Part shown: piece after piece, positions 35,767-45,276 of the stretch
Numbering within the stretch: position 1 is the first letter of the stretch
Layout of the letters: each line of letters begins with the position of its first letter
Assembly: GCF_030409945.1 (NCBI RefSeq)
Contig: NZ_JAUFQV010000026.1
Span: 310,001 to 374,000 of the forward strand
Length of the DNA stretch: 64,000 bases
Source of the DNA: Vibrio tapetis subsp. quintayensis
GTDB taxonomy: Bacteria; Pseudomonadota; Gammaproteobacteria; Enterobacterales; Vibrionaceae
Reading direction: 5' to 3'
Program-made: the position numbers and the translations under genes
The notes under the pieces: generated by a model
What the model was told of the DNA's origin: nothing
What the model saw: the letters and a program-made list of their open reading frames with translations, nothing else
Database searches by the model: none

Positions 35767-37083
35767 ATGAAACCTACACCTGGACGTCGTAGTGTCAATA
35801 AGCCGCAAGAACCGACACCTGTTCCACAAAGTCCCGAGCAGGATAATACCGTCTTGCTGACTAAAGTCGTCCGTGAAGATAAAACGTCGAGCATTATTGC
35901 CTTTGGTCAAAATCCATTGTTAGCAGAAGCTAACGTGATTCTGTCATTGATAGGCCAGATAAGAGCCACAAGTCAATACGGAGATATTCAACAACTGCGC
36001 GATGCCTTTATACAGAAGATCCGAGATTACGAAACCCGTTTAAGGCTGCAAGATATCACCGATAAAGAAGTGGATATCGCGCGTTTTTGTCTATGTTGCT
36101 TGGTTGACGAGTCGATACTCAATACCGTTTGGGGTGGGCAGTCTATTTGGGGTGATAATTCCCTTCTTTCCACGTTTTACACCAACACACAAGGCGGCGA
36201 GCAATTCTATCAATATTTAGATGACGCTTTGCTCATGCCTAACGAGGCGGCAAATTTATTGGAACTTCAATACATTTGTATGTCTTTAGGGTTTGTTGGG
36301 CGTTATCGACTCGAAAAAAACGGCCTAGACACGCACCGAAGCGTCAGAAAAAGAGTGTTTGATACATTACATTCGATGACGTCTAAAGCGCCTAAATACC
36401 TAGTTAACGATTGGGAACACAAAGTGCTAGTGGCTGAAAACTCAGCGAAAGAAAGTGCACCAATTTGGGTCGTTCTCTCCATTACAGGCGCTATGTTAGC
36501 CGCTATGTACATGTCATTTAGTTATCAGTTAAATACGGCTTCTAACCATACATTTTCGCGCTTGCTTAATTTGGTTCCAACCATTGAACAAACACCGTCT
36601 CAAGCGGTAGCAATTGTGCCCGCGATAGCCAGTCGTATTAACCAGTCGCTGTCGACGGAAGCGGAGCGTGGCTTAGTTCATATTCAGTCGTTACCCGATC
36701 GCGTACGAATTTCTTTTCTGGCTAATCAACTCTTTGAGTCGGGCAGTGCAGAGCTGATGATTCATACCCGTCCGATACTGTCTAAAGTTGCCCGTGCTTT
36801 AGAAGGAACAACCGGAAAGTTATTAGTTATAGGCCATACCGATGACCAACCCATTTTTACTAGTAAATTTCCTTCAAATTGGCATCTATCCTTGGCTCGA
36901 GCAACGTCGGTGACTGATCAATTAGCCAGCAGTGGCGATTTACGGGGAAGGTTACTCCCGGAGGGAATGGGCGACGCTCGTCCTATCGTCAAAAATAATT
37001 CTGAAGAAAACAGGTCGAAAAATCGCCGTGTAGAAATAGATCTGATCGTGACCCAAAGAACCGAACAAGGAGACGAGCAATGA
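35767..37083 (+). CDS. tssL: T6SS inner-membrane protein TssL with C-terminal OmpA domain
   Basis: This 438-residue protein has a cytoplasmic DotU/IcmH domain (about residues 45-225; VDIARFCLCCLVDESILNTV and WGDNSLLSTFY). One transmembrane helix (about 235-258) and a periplasmic OmpA-like peptidoglycan-binding domain (about 315-430; GHTDDQPIFTSKFPSNWHLS, SKNRRVEIDLIV) follow. This is the extended TssL form, which binds the cell wall itself. AAAGGAATACC precedes the ATG at 35767, and the stop overlaps the tssM start by 4 bp. Confidence 0.95.
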   Translation: MKPTPGRRSVNKPQEPTPVPQSPEQDNTVLLTKVVREDKTSSIIAFGQNPLLAEANVILSLIGQIRATSQYGDIQQLRDAFIQKIRDYETRLRLQDITDKEVDIARFCLCCLVDESILNTVWGGQSIWGDNSLLSTFYTNTQGGEQFYQYLDDALLMPNEAANLLELQYICMSLGFVGRYRLEKNGLDTHRSVRKRVFDTLHSMTSKAPKYLVNDWEHKVLVAENSAKESAPIWVVLSITGAMLAAMYMSFSYQLNTASNHTFSRLLNLVPTIEQTPSQAVAIVPAIASRINQSLSTEAERGLVHIQSLPDRVRISFLANQLFESGSAELMIHTRPILSKVARALEGTTGKLLVIGHTDDQPIFTSKFPSNWHLSLARATSVTDQLASSGDLRGRLLPEGMGDARPIVKNNSEENRSKNRRVEIDLIVTQRTEQGDEQ

Positions 37084-40000
37084 GTATTCGCAAAGCGGGA
37101 AAATTCTTGCGTCAGAAGTGGCTAATAAGCCTTTTAGGACTACTAGCACTGTCATTGTTGATTTGGTTGGTTGGGCCGCTCATCGCCATTGCGGAATACG
37201 AGCCGTTAAAGAGTGAAAGCGCACGTTTGGTGGTATTGCTGTGTTTGATGTTTGGTTGGGGAGCAACCAATCTTCTCCGTCAAAATAGAGAGAAGAAAGC
37301 TGAGGATGAAAGCATTCAATCTCTGCTTCAAGTCGATGCAAAAAATGACGAAGAATCAGCGGCGGAGATCGGCGTACTAAAAGAGAGAATCGATCAAGCG
37401 ATTGCCGTTCTCGCCAAGACGGGAAAAAAAGGAAAAATGAGTGTTTATCAGCTCCCTTGGTACCTATTAATTGGCCCTCCTGGGACGGGTAAAACAACCG
37501 TACTGGCTAACAGCGGTTTAGAGTTTCCATTAAGTGAAAGCATGGGCAGTACTCCACTTTCAGGTATTGGTGGAACGTTGCATTGCGATTGGTGGTTTAC
37601 CAATAAAGCCGTGCTCATTGATACGGCCGGACGTTACACAACACAAGATAGCGGTGCCGATAAGGACTCAAGAGCTTGGCTGGGCTTCTTAGGGCTGCTT
37701 AAAAAGTATCGGACAAAAAGACCCGTTAACGGTGCGATTGTTGCGGTGAGTTTAGCGAGCCTAATGAGCCAAACACGGACAGAGCGAAGCATGCACGCTC
37801 GTTCAATCAAAATGCGTATTCAAGAACTAAAGAATCAGCTTGGTATGCAATTTCCAATCTATGTTGTGTTAACCAAAGCTGATCTTATCGCGGGTTTCAA
37901 CGAATTTTTTCTTGATTTAGAAGACGACGAACGTGACCAACTGTTTGGTTTCTTACTGCCTGAGTTTTGTGAGGATGAGAAAGGGGTCATCTCATTATTT
38001 AATAAAGAATTTCACACGTTATTGGAAAGCTTGGATAAACGCATGGTTAAGCGTTTAGAGCAGGAAACCGATCTAGATAGGCGAGCGTTGATTTTTGAAT
38101 TTCCAAAGCAACTACGAATGTTACAAGCCAATCTTGATGAATTGCTGTCCGACATCTTTGCCAATAATGCGTTTGAAGAATCCGCAATGATCCGTGGGGT
38201 ATTTATCGTCAGCGCGGTACAGGAAGGCGTTCCTATTGATCGCGTTATGGGAGAAACCTCGGTTGGTTTAGGGCTTTCACAACTTACTCTCAAGACGAAT
38301 GCCAATCAATCCTCACGATTCTTCATTCGCTCATTATTTGAAGATGTTGTTTTCCAAGAGCGCTATTTGGGCAGTGTTAATCGCCATCATCAAAAACAAA
38401 ACCGTTGGGTCAGCCACGGCGTGTTTGGAATGAGCTGTATCAGCCTAGCAATATGCGGGGTGATTTGGCTGCAAAGCTATCAATGGAACAAGACCCTCAT
38501 TGATACGTCAGATCAAAGAATTTTGAATCTCGAACAAGACATCGAACAAGTGCAGTTCGACTTTGAATACAACTTGCCGGAGTCGTTAATTTTGCTTGAT
38601 AAGTTGGCTCAATTACCGATGGGATTTGAGGGCAACTATCAGGATGTAGAAGGCATTAATTCATTTGGTCTTTACCAAGGCGAGAAAATAGCTCAGCCAG
38701 CCAACTCGGCCTATCAACAAGCCCTTACCCAGTACTTTTCAACGTGGTTATCTGGCGCGCTGGTTGACGAAATGGAGAGCAATCAAGAGCACCGAGAATA
38801 TCTATACGAAACGTTAAAAGCGTACCTGATGCTCTTTATGCCAAAACGAATGGAGCGTGTTCATGTTCAAAGTTGGTTCGTCTTGTATTTTGAAAATCGA
38901 TTTCCGGGAGAGTTCAATGAGCAGCAAAGAGAAATCCTGATTAAGCACACAAATAACTGGCTGAATGGCGATGAGTTTGGGGTCTACATGGATTATGAGT
39001 CGGTTCAAAGTGCAAGAGATATATTGACTCAACTTCCTCTGGCCGAGCGTGCTTATCAACGCATGAAGCTTCAGTTTATGAAGAGTCATGTGCCATCGTT
39101 TCGTTTGACGGACGTGTGGGGGCCGCAGAGTCTTAGCCAGTTCGAACGCGGGAGCGGCAAGCCTTTATCTATGGGAATTCCGGGTTTTTATACCTACAAC
39201 GGATTCCATGGCGTTTTTCAAATGCAAGTCAATAGAACCGTTAAAAACCTAATGGAAGACAACTGGGTGTATGGCGACAAAATTGATGTAAAAACGGTGG
39301 ATTTTGACGTTGCTTTAGCGGGGGTACGTGCGCGATACAACCGTGACTTTGTTTATGAGTGGGAGCAGTTGTTAGACGATATCCGCTTAAAATCTGCGCC
39401 GAGTCTAGAACTGAGTTTAATACAAAGCCGAATATTGGCGAGCTCCGAGCGCCCAATTGAAGCCTTGCTCAAAGCGATACAAAAAGAAGTCGCGTTAACT
39501 AAGATGACATTGAGTCAAAATAGTAAAGTGGCGGCAGAAGTCGCGACAAAAGCGGCTGATGTTGCGCTACGAGACAAAAAGAACAGCATTAACCGCTTTC
39601 TTCCAACGGAAAATACCCAGCTTTCAGTTGCATTACCAGGTAAAGAAATTGAGCAGGCATTTGATCCCTTGTTACAAATCGACCAGCAGCAGTTTGAGGA
39701 AATCAATCAATCGCTTGTGACGCTGAAAGCGTACCTTTCTGATCTGTCGAGCTCGGGTAATAACCAGAAGTTGGCATACCGCAGCATGTTAGATGGCACC
39801 GTAACAACCGATATCGCCCGTTCAATTCAACGAACAAACGAAATATTACCAGCCCCGTTTAATTCATGGTTAACCAGCTTGTCGGCTGAATCATCCAAAT
39901 TGGCTGAAAAGGGATCCCAGATCCACTTAAACAAAATTTGGCAAACGCAAGTGGTTAAAGCCTATGAGCGAAGCATTAAGGGGCGCTATCCGTTTAAGTC

Positions 40001-40604
40001 GAACACCAGTAAAGAAGTGAGCTTAAAAGACTTTAAACGTTTCTTTGGCTATGGAGGAACGTTAGATAAGTTTTTCAATGATTACCTTTCTCCATTCGTC
40101 GATACCACATCTCGGGTCTGGCGGTTTGAAAAAGAGATAGGTGTTAGCCAAGAGGTGTTGACGGTTTTCCAGCGAGCAAAAAAAATTCGTCATACCTTTT
40201 TTGAGTCGGACAACAGCTTGAAAGTTGAATTTGGACTGAAGCCTGTTTACCTAGATCAACACATCGCTCGTTTTAAGATGGAGTTAGGAAGCCAAGGTCT
40301 AACCTATCAACACGGGCCAGCAAGAAGCCAACAACTTGTGTGGTCACCGAAGAACTCCGAGACTCGAATCGTCTTCACGCCGCCGGGTTCTGGCCGAGAA
40401 GTTTCCCATAGCTATCAGGGGCAATGGGGATTATTTAAGCTCTTGGACCAATCTTTGAAAGCTCGCCCTGAGTCGAGAAAAGATAACATCGTCATGATCA
40501 ACTTAAAAGGGAACAAAGTGCAATTAGAGTTAATTCCAGAAAGCACGATTAACCCTTTTTGGTCTACCGATCTGGAGCGTTTCTCATGTCCGAAAGTTCT
40601 GTAG
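37080..40604 (+). CDS. tssM: T6SS inner-membrane protein TssM (IcmF)
   Basis: This 1174-residue protein has two N-terminal transmembrane segments (about 15-38 and 48-65). An NTPase-like domain with Walker A GPPGTGKTT (132-140) is followed by a third membrane helix (about 442-462) and a large periplasmic part that contacts TssJ. Walker B-like VLIDTAGRYT is present, so this is an ATP-binding-competent type. The length is normal. It overlaps tssL by 4 bp and tagF by 19 bp, so the three are translated from one message. Confidence 0.95.
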   Translation: MSIRKAGKFLRQKWLISLLGLLALSLLIWLVGPLIAIAEYEPLKSESARLVVLLCLMFGWGATNLLRQNREKKAEDESIQSLLQVDAKNDEESAAEIGVLKERIDQAIAVLAKTGKKGKMSVYQLPWYLLIGPPGTGKTTVLANSGLEFPLSESMGSTPLSGIGGTLHCDWWFTNKAVLIDTAGRYTTQDSGADKDSRAWLGFLGLLKKYRTKRPVNGAIVAVSLASLMSQTRTERSMHARSIKMRIQELKNQLGMQFPIYVVLTKADLIAGFNEFFLDLEDDERDQLFGFLLPEFCEDEKGVISLFNKEFHTLLESLDKRMVKRLEQETDLDRRALIFEFPKQLRMLQANLDELLSDIFANNAFEESAMIRGVFIVSAVQEGVPIDRVMGETSVGLGLSQLTLKTNANQSSRFFIRSLFEDVVFQERYLGSVNRHHQKQNRWVSHGVFGMSCISLAICGVIWLQSYQWNKTLIDTSDQRILNLEQDIEQVQFDFEYNLPESLILLDKLAQLPMGFEGNYQDVEGINSFGLYQGEKIAQPANSAYQQALTQYFSTWLSGALVDEMESNQEHREYLYETLKAYLMLFMPKRMERVHVQSWFVLYFENRFPGEFNEQQREILIKHTNNWLNGDEFGVYMDYESVQSARDILTQLPLAERAYQRMKLQFMKSHVPSFRLTDVWGPQSLSQFERGSGKPLSMGIPGFYTYNGFHGVFQMQVNRTVKNLMEDNWVYGDKIDVKTVDFDVALAGVRARYNRDFVYEWEQLLDDIRLKSAPSLELSLIQSRILASSERPIEALLKAIQKEVALTKMTLSQNSKVAAEVATKAADVALRDKKNSINRFLPTENTQLSVALPGKEIEQAFDPLLQIDQQQFEEINQSLVTLKAYLSDLSSSGNNQKLAYRSMLDGTVTTDIARSIQRTNEILPAPFNSWLTSLSAESSKLAEKGSQIHLNKIWQTQVVKAYERSIKGRYPFKSNTSKEVSLKDFKRFFGYGGTLDKFFNDYLSPFVDTTSRVWRFEKEIGVSQEVLTVFQRAKKIRHTFFESDNSLKVEFGLKPVYLDQHIARFKMELGSQGLTYQHGPARSQQLVWSPKNSETRIVFTPPGSGREVSHSYQGQWGLFKLLDQSLKARPESRKDNIVMINLKGNKVQLELIPESTINPFWSTDLERFSCPKVL

Positions 40605-41281
40605 TTTTGCCGTGGGGGTATTTTGGCAAAATCCCCACTAAAGGCGATTTTATCAAAGATGGCTTGCCCTTGGACTTTGTTAATAGTTGGCAAGACTGGC
40701 AGCAAGCGGTGCTAGCGGTAAGCCGAGAACAACTGGAAGAGGATTGGACAACGCTCTATATGAATGCGCCGATATGGCACTTTTCGTTTGCGCCAAAGGT
40801 CTGCGGAGAGCGAGCAATGATTGGCACTATGATCCCGAGCGTTGATTCTGTAGGGCGATACTTCTTTTTTACTGTGGCGCGTAGCGTTGAAGGCGATGCC
40901 TTGTCTTATTGGCTAAATCGGTCATGGAGCGAACTGACACAAGGTCTTGCATTAAAAGTGCTTGATGACAACTACCAACACGAGAAATGGATAAATGATT
41001 TAAAGGCGAATCTTCAAGAGGATACGTTTTGTTATCCCGCGATAGGGCCGATCACACCGATCCTCCAAGCGACGCAGAATTTGGTGTATGAAGAACATGT
41101 GCAGATAGAAGGCAGTGCGCTATTAAATAAGTTGTTACAAGCGCAACAACCGAGAGCCTGCTTTTGGTGGACGGAAGGCACCGAAAGTATCAGCCCGGTT
41201 AGTGCTGTTACAGACGGGTTGCCTGCAGTAGGGCAATTTTCAGCGATGTTGGATGGCTGTTGGGATAAATGGAATTGGTAG
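40586..41281 (+). CDS. tagF: T6SS regulator TagF
   Basis: The 231-residue protein begins MSESSVVLPWGYFGKIPTKG. The motif GYFGKIPTKGDFI is the hallmark of TagF (DUF2094). TagF represses T6SS activity post-translationally and is relieved, or acts together with, the threonine-phosphorylation pathway. The ATG at 40586 has GGAG eight bases upstream and overlaps the end of tssM, so it was chosen over the ATG at 40559. It is followed after 11 bp by the pppA phosphatase gene. Confidence 0.92.
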   Translation: MSESSVVLPWGYFGKIPTKGDFIKDGLPLDFVNSWQDWQQAVLAVSREQLEEDWTTLYMNAPIWHFSFAPKVCGERAMIGTMIPSVDSVGRYFFFTVARSVEGDALSYWLNRSWSELTQGLALKVLDDNYQHEKWINDLKANLQEDTFCYPAIGPITPILQATQNLVYEEHVQIEGSALLNKLLQAQQPRACFWWTEGTESISPVSAVTDGLPAVGQFSAMLDGCWDKWNW

Positions 41282-41292
41282 GGATTGAGCAT

Positions 41293-42081
41293 ATGAACTG
41301 GAACTTCTTTACGTTTTCTAGAACACACCCAGGTAAGGTTCGGCCTTATAACGAAGACGCAGTCTTAGATCTTCCTTCAAAAGGAGTTTGGGTGGTCGCA
41401 GACGGTATGGGCGGCCATGAGGCGGGTGACATTGCCAGTCAGATGCTTGTCGATATTGTCGAGCAATACGTAGTGGATCACAACGACTTTAGCATTGACG
41501 ATTTACGTGCCGTGATTCAAAAAGCCAACGTTGAAATCTATCAGTATGGGGAAGCGCATCTTAACGGGAAAACCATGGGCACCACCGCCGTGCTCTTATA
41601 TTTGCAAGATGGTTATTACCATTGCTTATGGGTCGGAGACAGCCGTATTTATTTAATGCGTCATCAGCAACTGATACAAAAAACGCGAGATCACAGTCAA
41701 GTCATGGATCTCGTTGAACAAGGTTTAATCGAATTGCATGAAGCAGAAAGCCACCCTTTAGCTAACGTAATAACTCGCGCCGTGGGGGTTGAGTCGGATG
41801 TCGTCATAGATCAAGTGTCTGGTCAGCTATTAGTCGACGATCTGTTTTTACTTTGTAGTGACGGCCTCACGAAGGAATTAACAGAACAAGATATGAGCAT
41901 GGGGCTTAAGGCCGATTCTGTTAATCAATCGGGTCTTGCTTTAATGCACTCCGCATTGGTGAAAGGCGCACAAGACAACGTGACGTGCGCGTTGATCAAA
42001 GTCGCCTCAAATGAAAGCTCTGGTATCGCTCCACGCTCGTGTGATGCAACGGTTCCTATTTTTCCTAGGGGAAGAAGATGA
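41293..42081 (+). CDS. pppA: T6SS-associated PP2C-type phosphatase, PppA-like
   Basis: The 262-residue protein shows the PP2C metal-binding motifs RPYNEDAV, WVVADGMGGHEAGD, CLWVGDSRIYLM, LLCSDGL and KGAQDNVTCALI. It should remove the phosphate that PpkA puts on the FHA protein, and so reset the T6SS. The ATG at 41293 gives the usual N-terminus (MNWNFFTFSRTHPGKVRPYN); an ATG at 41269 would overlap tagF. It overlaps tssA by 4 bp. Confidence 0.93.
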   Translation: MNWNFFTFSRTHPGKVRPYNEDAVLDLPSKGVWVVADGMGGHEAGDIASQMLVDIVEQYVVDHNDFSIDDLRAVIQKANVEIYQYGEAHLNGKTMGTTAVLLYLQDGYYHCLWVGDSRIYLMRHQQLIQKTRDHSQVMDLVEQGLIELHEAESHPLANVITRAVGVESDVVIDQVSGQLLVDDLFLLCSDGLTKELTEQDMSMGLKADSVNQSGLALMHSALVKGAQDNVTCALIKVASNESSGIAPRSCDATVPIFPRGRR

Positions 42082-43205
42082 TGGAGTCTCAAGAGCCAAT
42101 TTTTGATTGGGTGCCTAACGTGCTTGAGGCCATCTCAGAGCAGAGCCCAACAGGGACAGATCTTCGTTCAGATATTAGTCCTGAATCAGCGTATTTCTAC
42201 CTGAAAGATCAGCGCATGGTGGCTCGTAACGAGGAACGCAATGCAATCGTAGATGATGAACCCATTTCTCACTATGCCAATTTATGGCGGGTGTTCTTAG
42301 ATGTGGTACCTGAACAGTTAACCTCGGTCACAAAGGATTTAGAACTGGTTGCGTGGCTCATCGAAGCCTTAACTCGGCTTCATGGCTTTAAGGGACTTGC
42401 ACAGGGTTACGAAATCGCGGTGCAGCTTATTGACCAATATTGGGATGGGCTCTATCCCATGCCGGATGAAGACGGAGTAGAAACACGGGTAGCAGGCATC
42501 ATTGGGTTAAACGGCATTGAGCAAGAAGGAACCTTACTGTTTCCAATTGCCTCCATACCGTTAACTCAGGCAACAGGTGGGAAAAGTTATGCCTATTGGG
42601 AGTACCAACAGGCGGTAGACATAGAAAAACTGGATGACGATAAAAAGCGACAACGAATCGATTCTGGCAGTGCAGATTTACAAAGCATTAAGCTTGAAGT
42701 TGAAGGTTCCTCAAATGAATTTTACCAACAGCTGTACTTAGACTTAAACCAGGCCATTGACACATTTAAGCGCTACAGCCAAGCAATGGACAAGGCATGT
42801 GCTGAACCCATGCCAAGCTCTTATATCGATAGAAAACTGGAAGCAATAAAAACCGCATTAGAGCATCTAGTGGGTGAGCGCCTTCGACCAACGAAACCCA
42901 TTATTGATGATACCGAAGTGCAAAGTACCGAGCCTGAAGGGGGGAGTACAGAAGGAGCACAAGTGTCAACGGGCTTGCTCGCGGCAAATTTAACCTCTCG
43001 TGAGCAGGCAATATCTCAACTTAGCAACATCGCTGAATTTTTTAAACTTACGGAGCCGCACTCGCCGGTTTCCTATTCCATTGAACAAGTCGTTCGGTGG
43101 TGTGACATGCCTTTGCCTGAATTATTGGCAGAGTTGATTTCTGATGGAGAAGCAAAAAATGGCTACTTCCGTCTGGTTGGTATAGCAAATAAAAATGATG
43201 AATAA
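42078..43205 (+). CDS. tssA: T6SS protein TssA
   Basis: This 375-residue protein has the ImpA N-terminal domain (about residues 10-130; NVLEAISEQSPTGTDLRSDI and AWLIEALTRLHGFKGLAQGY). A helical middle and a C-terminal segment with LTEPHSPVSYSIEQVVRWCD follow. TssA seeds or caps the tail sheath and tube. The short C-terminus without a long extra domain is the TssA type with a conserved PHSP element. It overlaps pppA by 4 bp; tssB starts 17 bp later. Confidence 0.9.
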   Translation: MMESQEPIFDWVPNVLEAISEQSPTGTDLRSDISPESAYFYLKDQRMVARNEERNAIVDDEPISHYANLWRVFLDVVPEQLTSVTKDLELVAWLIEALTRLHGFKGLAQGYEIAVQLIDQYWDGLYPMPDEDGVETRVAGIIGLNGIEQEGTLLFPIASIPLTQATGGKSYAYWEYQQAVDIEKLDDDKKRQRIDSGSADLQSIKLEVEGSSNEFYQQLYLDLNQAIDTFKRYSQAMDKACAEPMPSSYIDRKLEAIKTALEHLVGERLRPTKPIIDDTEVQSTEPEGGSTEGAQVSTGLLAANLTSREQAISQLSNIAEFFKLTEPHSPVSYSIEQVVRWCDMPLPELLAELISDGEAKNGYFRLVGIANKNDE

Positions 43206-43222
43206 CATCAAGGGAGAAACAT

Positions 43223-43753
43223 ATGACGAGTAGTATTCACTCGAAGCTTTCACGCGTTAGGAAGCCTCGTGTCCATATCACTTATGACATCGAGACAGAG
43301 AATGCGTCGCTGAAAAAGGAACTGCCATTCGTATTGGGTGTAATGGGGGATTTTGCTGGGCAAAATACCACTGACCTTAAGCCATTAAAAGATCGTCGAT
43401 TCATTCAAATAGATCGAGATAACTTTGATGATGTTCTCAAAAAAATGAGCCCGTCATTATCTTTTAACGTCGATAACAAGCTAGAGAACAATGACTCCAA
43501 CTTTCAGGTTGATCTCCAGTTTCAGTCATTAAAAGACTTTGAACCCGCCGCTATCGTAAATCAGGTTGAGCCGTTACGTAAATTAATGGAAACCCGCAAT
43601 AAACTTCGCGACTTAATGACAAAAGTCGATCGCTCTGAGGAGCTTGAAGATGTCTTAGAAGCGGTACTGAACAACACTGACAATTTAGCCAAATTAGCGG
43701 GTGAGTTAAACCTTGGCAAAGGCGTTGATGCGAATGAAGGAGTAGAGTCATGA
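43223..43753 (+). CDS. tssB: T6SS sheath small subunit TssB (VipA)
   Basis: This 176-residue protein has the TssB pattern [33 protein letters not shown] and [20 protein letters not shown]. TssB and TssC assemble the contractile sheath. GGGAGAAACAT precedes the ATG. It overlaps tssC by 4 bp. Confidence 0.95.
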   Translation: MTSSIHSKLSRVRKPRVHITYDIETENASLKKELPFVLGVMGDFAGQNTTDLKPLKDRRFIQIDRDNFDDVLKKMSPSLSFNVDNKLENNDSNFQVDLQFQSLKDFEPAAIVNQVEPLRKLMETRNKLRDLMTKVDRSEELEDVLEAVLNNTDNLAKLAGELNLGKGVDANEGVES

Positions 43754-45243
43754 GCATGCAAACGGAACAACATTTAGACCCTACTCTCGAGCATGAAGCG
43801 GTTTCATTTTTGGATCAAGCTATTGGAGCGACGAAACAGACTGAAGCGTCTCGCGCCGAAGAGTTAATCAAGACACTCACCGAAGAAGCAATGAAAGGCA
43901 CCGTTAGCTGGAACAAAAATCTGACGGTAACATTTCGCGAGGCGATTACGGCGTTAGATAACCAAATATCAGAGCAACTTGCCGCGGTAATGCATCACCC
44001 CGACTTGCAAAAGCTAGAAGGCTCTTGGCGTGGTTTGCATTACTTAACATCGAACTCTGACACCAGCGCGACATTGAAAATACGCATGATGAGCGTACGT
44101 AAAAAAGAGCTTCATAAAGATTTAAGTAAAGCGGTGGAGTTTGACCAAAGCCAGATCTTCAAGAAAGTTTATGAATCAGAATTTGGCAGCGCAGGTGGCG
44201 AACCTTACGGCGCGTTGATTGGTGACTATGAATTTACAAATCACCCTGAAGATATTGAGACTCTAGGATTGATGTCGAATGTCGCAGCGGCTGGTTTTGC
44301 GCCATTTTTGTCGGCGGCATCTCCGGCATTATTTGGTTTTGATGAGTGGTCAGAATTGTCTAAGCCCCGTGATTTAGAAAAAGTATTCGAGTCACTGGAA
44401 TATGCTCAATGGCGTTCATTCCGCGACAGTTCTGATTCTCGATTTGTTTCATTAACCATGCCGAAAGTCTTGGCACGGTTGCCTTACGGTGAAGCGACTA
44501 CGCCGGTCGAAGAGTTCGGTTATGAAGAGTTCAATGTTGATCCAATATCAGGCGTCGCTGTAGATGCCAAGCATGACGATTATTGTTGGATGAACTCCTC
44601 TTACGTGATGGGAGCGAAATTGACCGACGCGTTTTCTAAGTACGGGTTCTGTACCGCAATTCGTGGCGCTGAAGGCGGAGGCCGAGTAGACAACTTACCC
44701 ACTCACTTCTTTATGAGCGATGATGGCGATCCAGATATGAAGTGCCCAACTGAAATTGGTATTACAGACCGACGCGAATCGGAACTGGGAAAACTGGGAT
44801 TCTTACCACTTTGTCATTATAAAAATACGAACTATGCGGTATTTTTTGGCGCTCAAACGTGTCAAAAACCCGCTAAATATAGCTCATTAGATGCAACTGC
44901 GAATGCGGCAATTTCCGCGAGATTGCCATATATGATGGCTACCTCCCGTTTTGCTCATTACTTGAAGGTAATGGCTCGCGACAAAATTGGCAGCTTCATG
45001 GAGGCTGAAGATGTCGAGTCGTGGCTTAACCGTTGGATCTTATCGTATGTGAATGCATCAGAAGGTGGAGGTCAGGATATCCGCGCCAAATACCCACTAG
45101 CGGATGCCAAAGTCCAGGTTAAGGAAATTCCTGGAAGCCCTGGTTCTTATAATGCGGTTGCTTGGCTTAAGCCTTGGCTACAAATGGAAGAACTGACCAC
45201 GTCATTGCGCTTAGTCGCAAAAATTCCAGATTCAGGCAGTTAA
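43750..45243 (+). CDS. tssC: T6SS sheath large subunit TssC (VipB)
   Basis: This 497-residue protein is a full TssC. It shows [36 protein letters not shown], the sheath core around [17 protein letters not shown] and the C-terminal [20 protein letters not shown]. It forms heterodimers with TssB that build the sheath recycled by ClpV. A second, diverged copy begins 33 bp downstream, behind an intercistronic hairpin. Confidence 0.96.
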   Translation: MSMQTEQHLDPTLEHEAVSFLDQAIGATKQTEASRAEELIKTLTEEAMKGTVSWNKNLTVTFREAITALDNQISEQLAAVMHHPDLQKLEGSWRGLHYLTSNSDTSATLKIRMMSVRKKELHKDLSKAVEFDQSQIFKKVYESEFGSAGGEPYGALIGDYEFTNHPEDIETLGLMSNVAAAGFAPFLSAASPALFGFDEWSELSKPRDLEKVFESLEYAQWRSFRDSSDSRFVSLTMPKVLARLPYGEATTPVEEFGYEEFNVDPISGVAVDAKHDDYCWMNSSYVMGAKLTDAFSKYGFCTAIRGAEGGGRVDNLPTHFFMSDDGDPDMKCPTEIGITDRRESELGKLGFLPLCHYKNTNYAVFFGAQTCQKPAKYSSLDATANAAISARLPYMMATSRFAHYLKVMARDKIGSFMEAEDVESWLNRWILSYVNASEGGGQDIRAKYPLADAKVQVKEIPGSPGSYNAVAWLKPWLQMEELTTSLRLVAKIPDSGS

Positions 45244-45249
45244 CAAATA

Positions 45250-45269
45250 AGCTGGTCGAAAGGCCAGCT
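45250..45269 (+). promoter_or_regulatory. intercistronic GAAA-tetraloop hairpin between tssC and the second tssC-like gene
   Basis: AGCTGGTC-GAAA-GGCCAGCT folds into an 8-bp stem (one G-T wobble) closed by a GNRA tetraloop. It lies directly upstream of the next start codon (45277), with no clear Shine-Dalgarno outside it. There is no T-run, so it is not a rho-independent terminator. It may stabilise the tssBC mRNA end or lower translation of the next gene. Confidence 0.6.
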
Positions 45270-45276
45270 AAATCCC

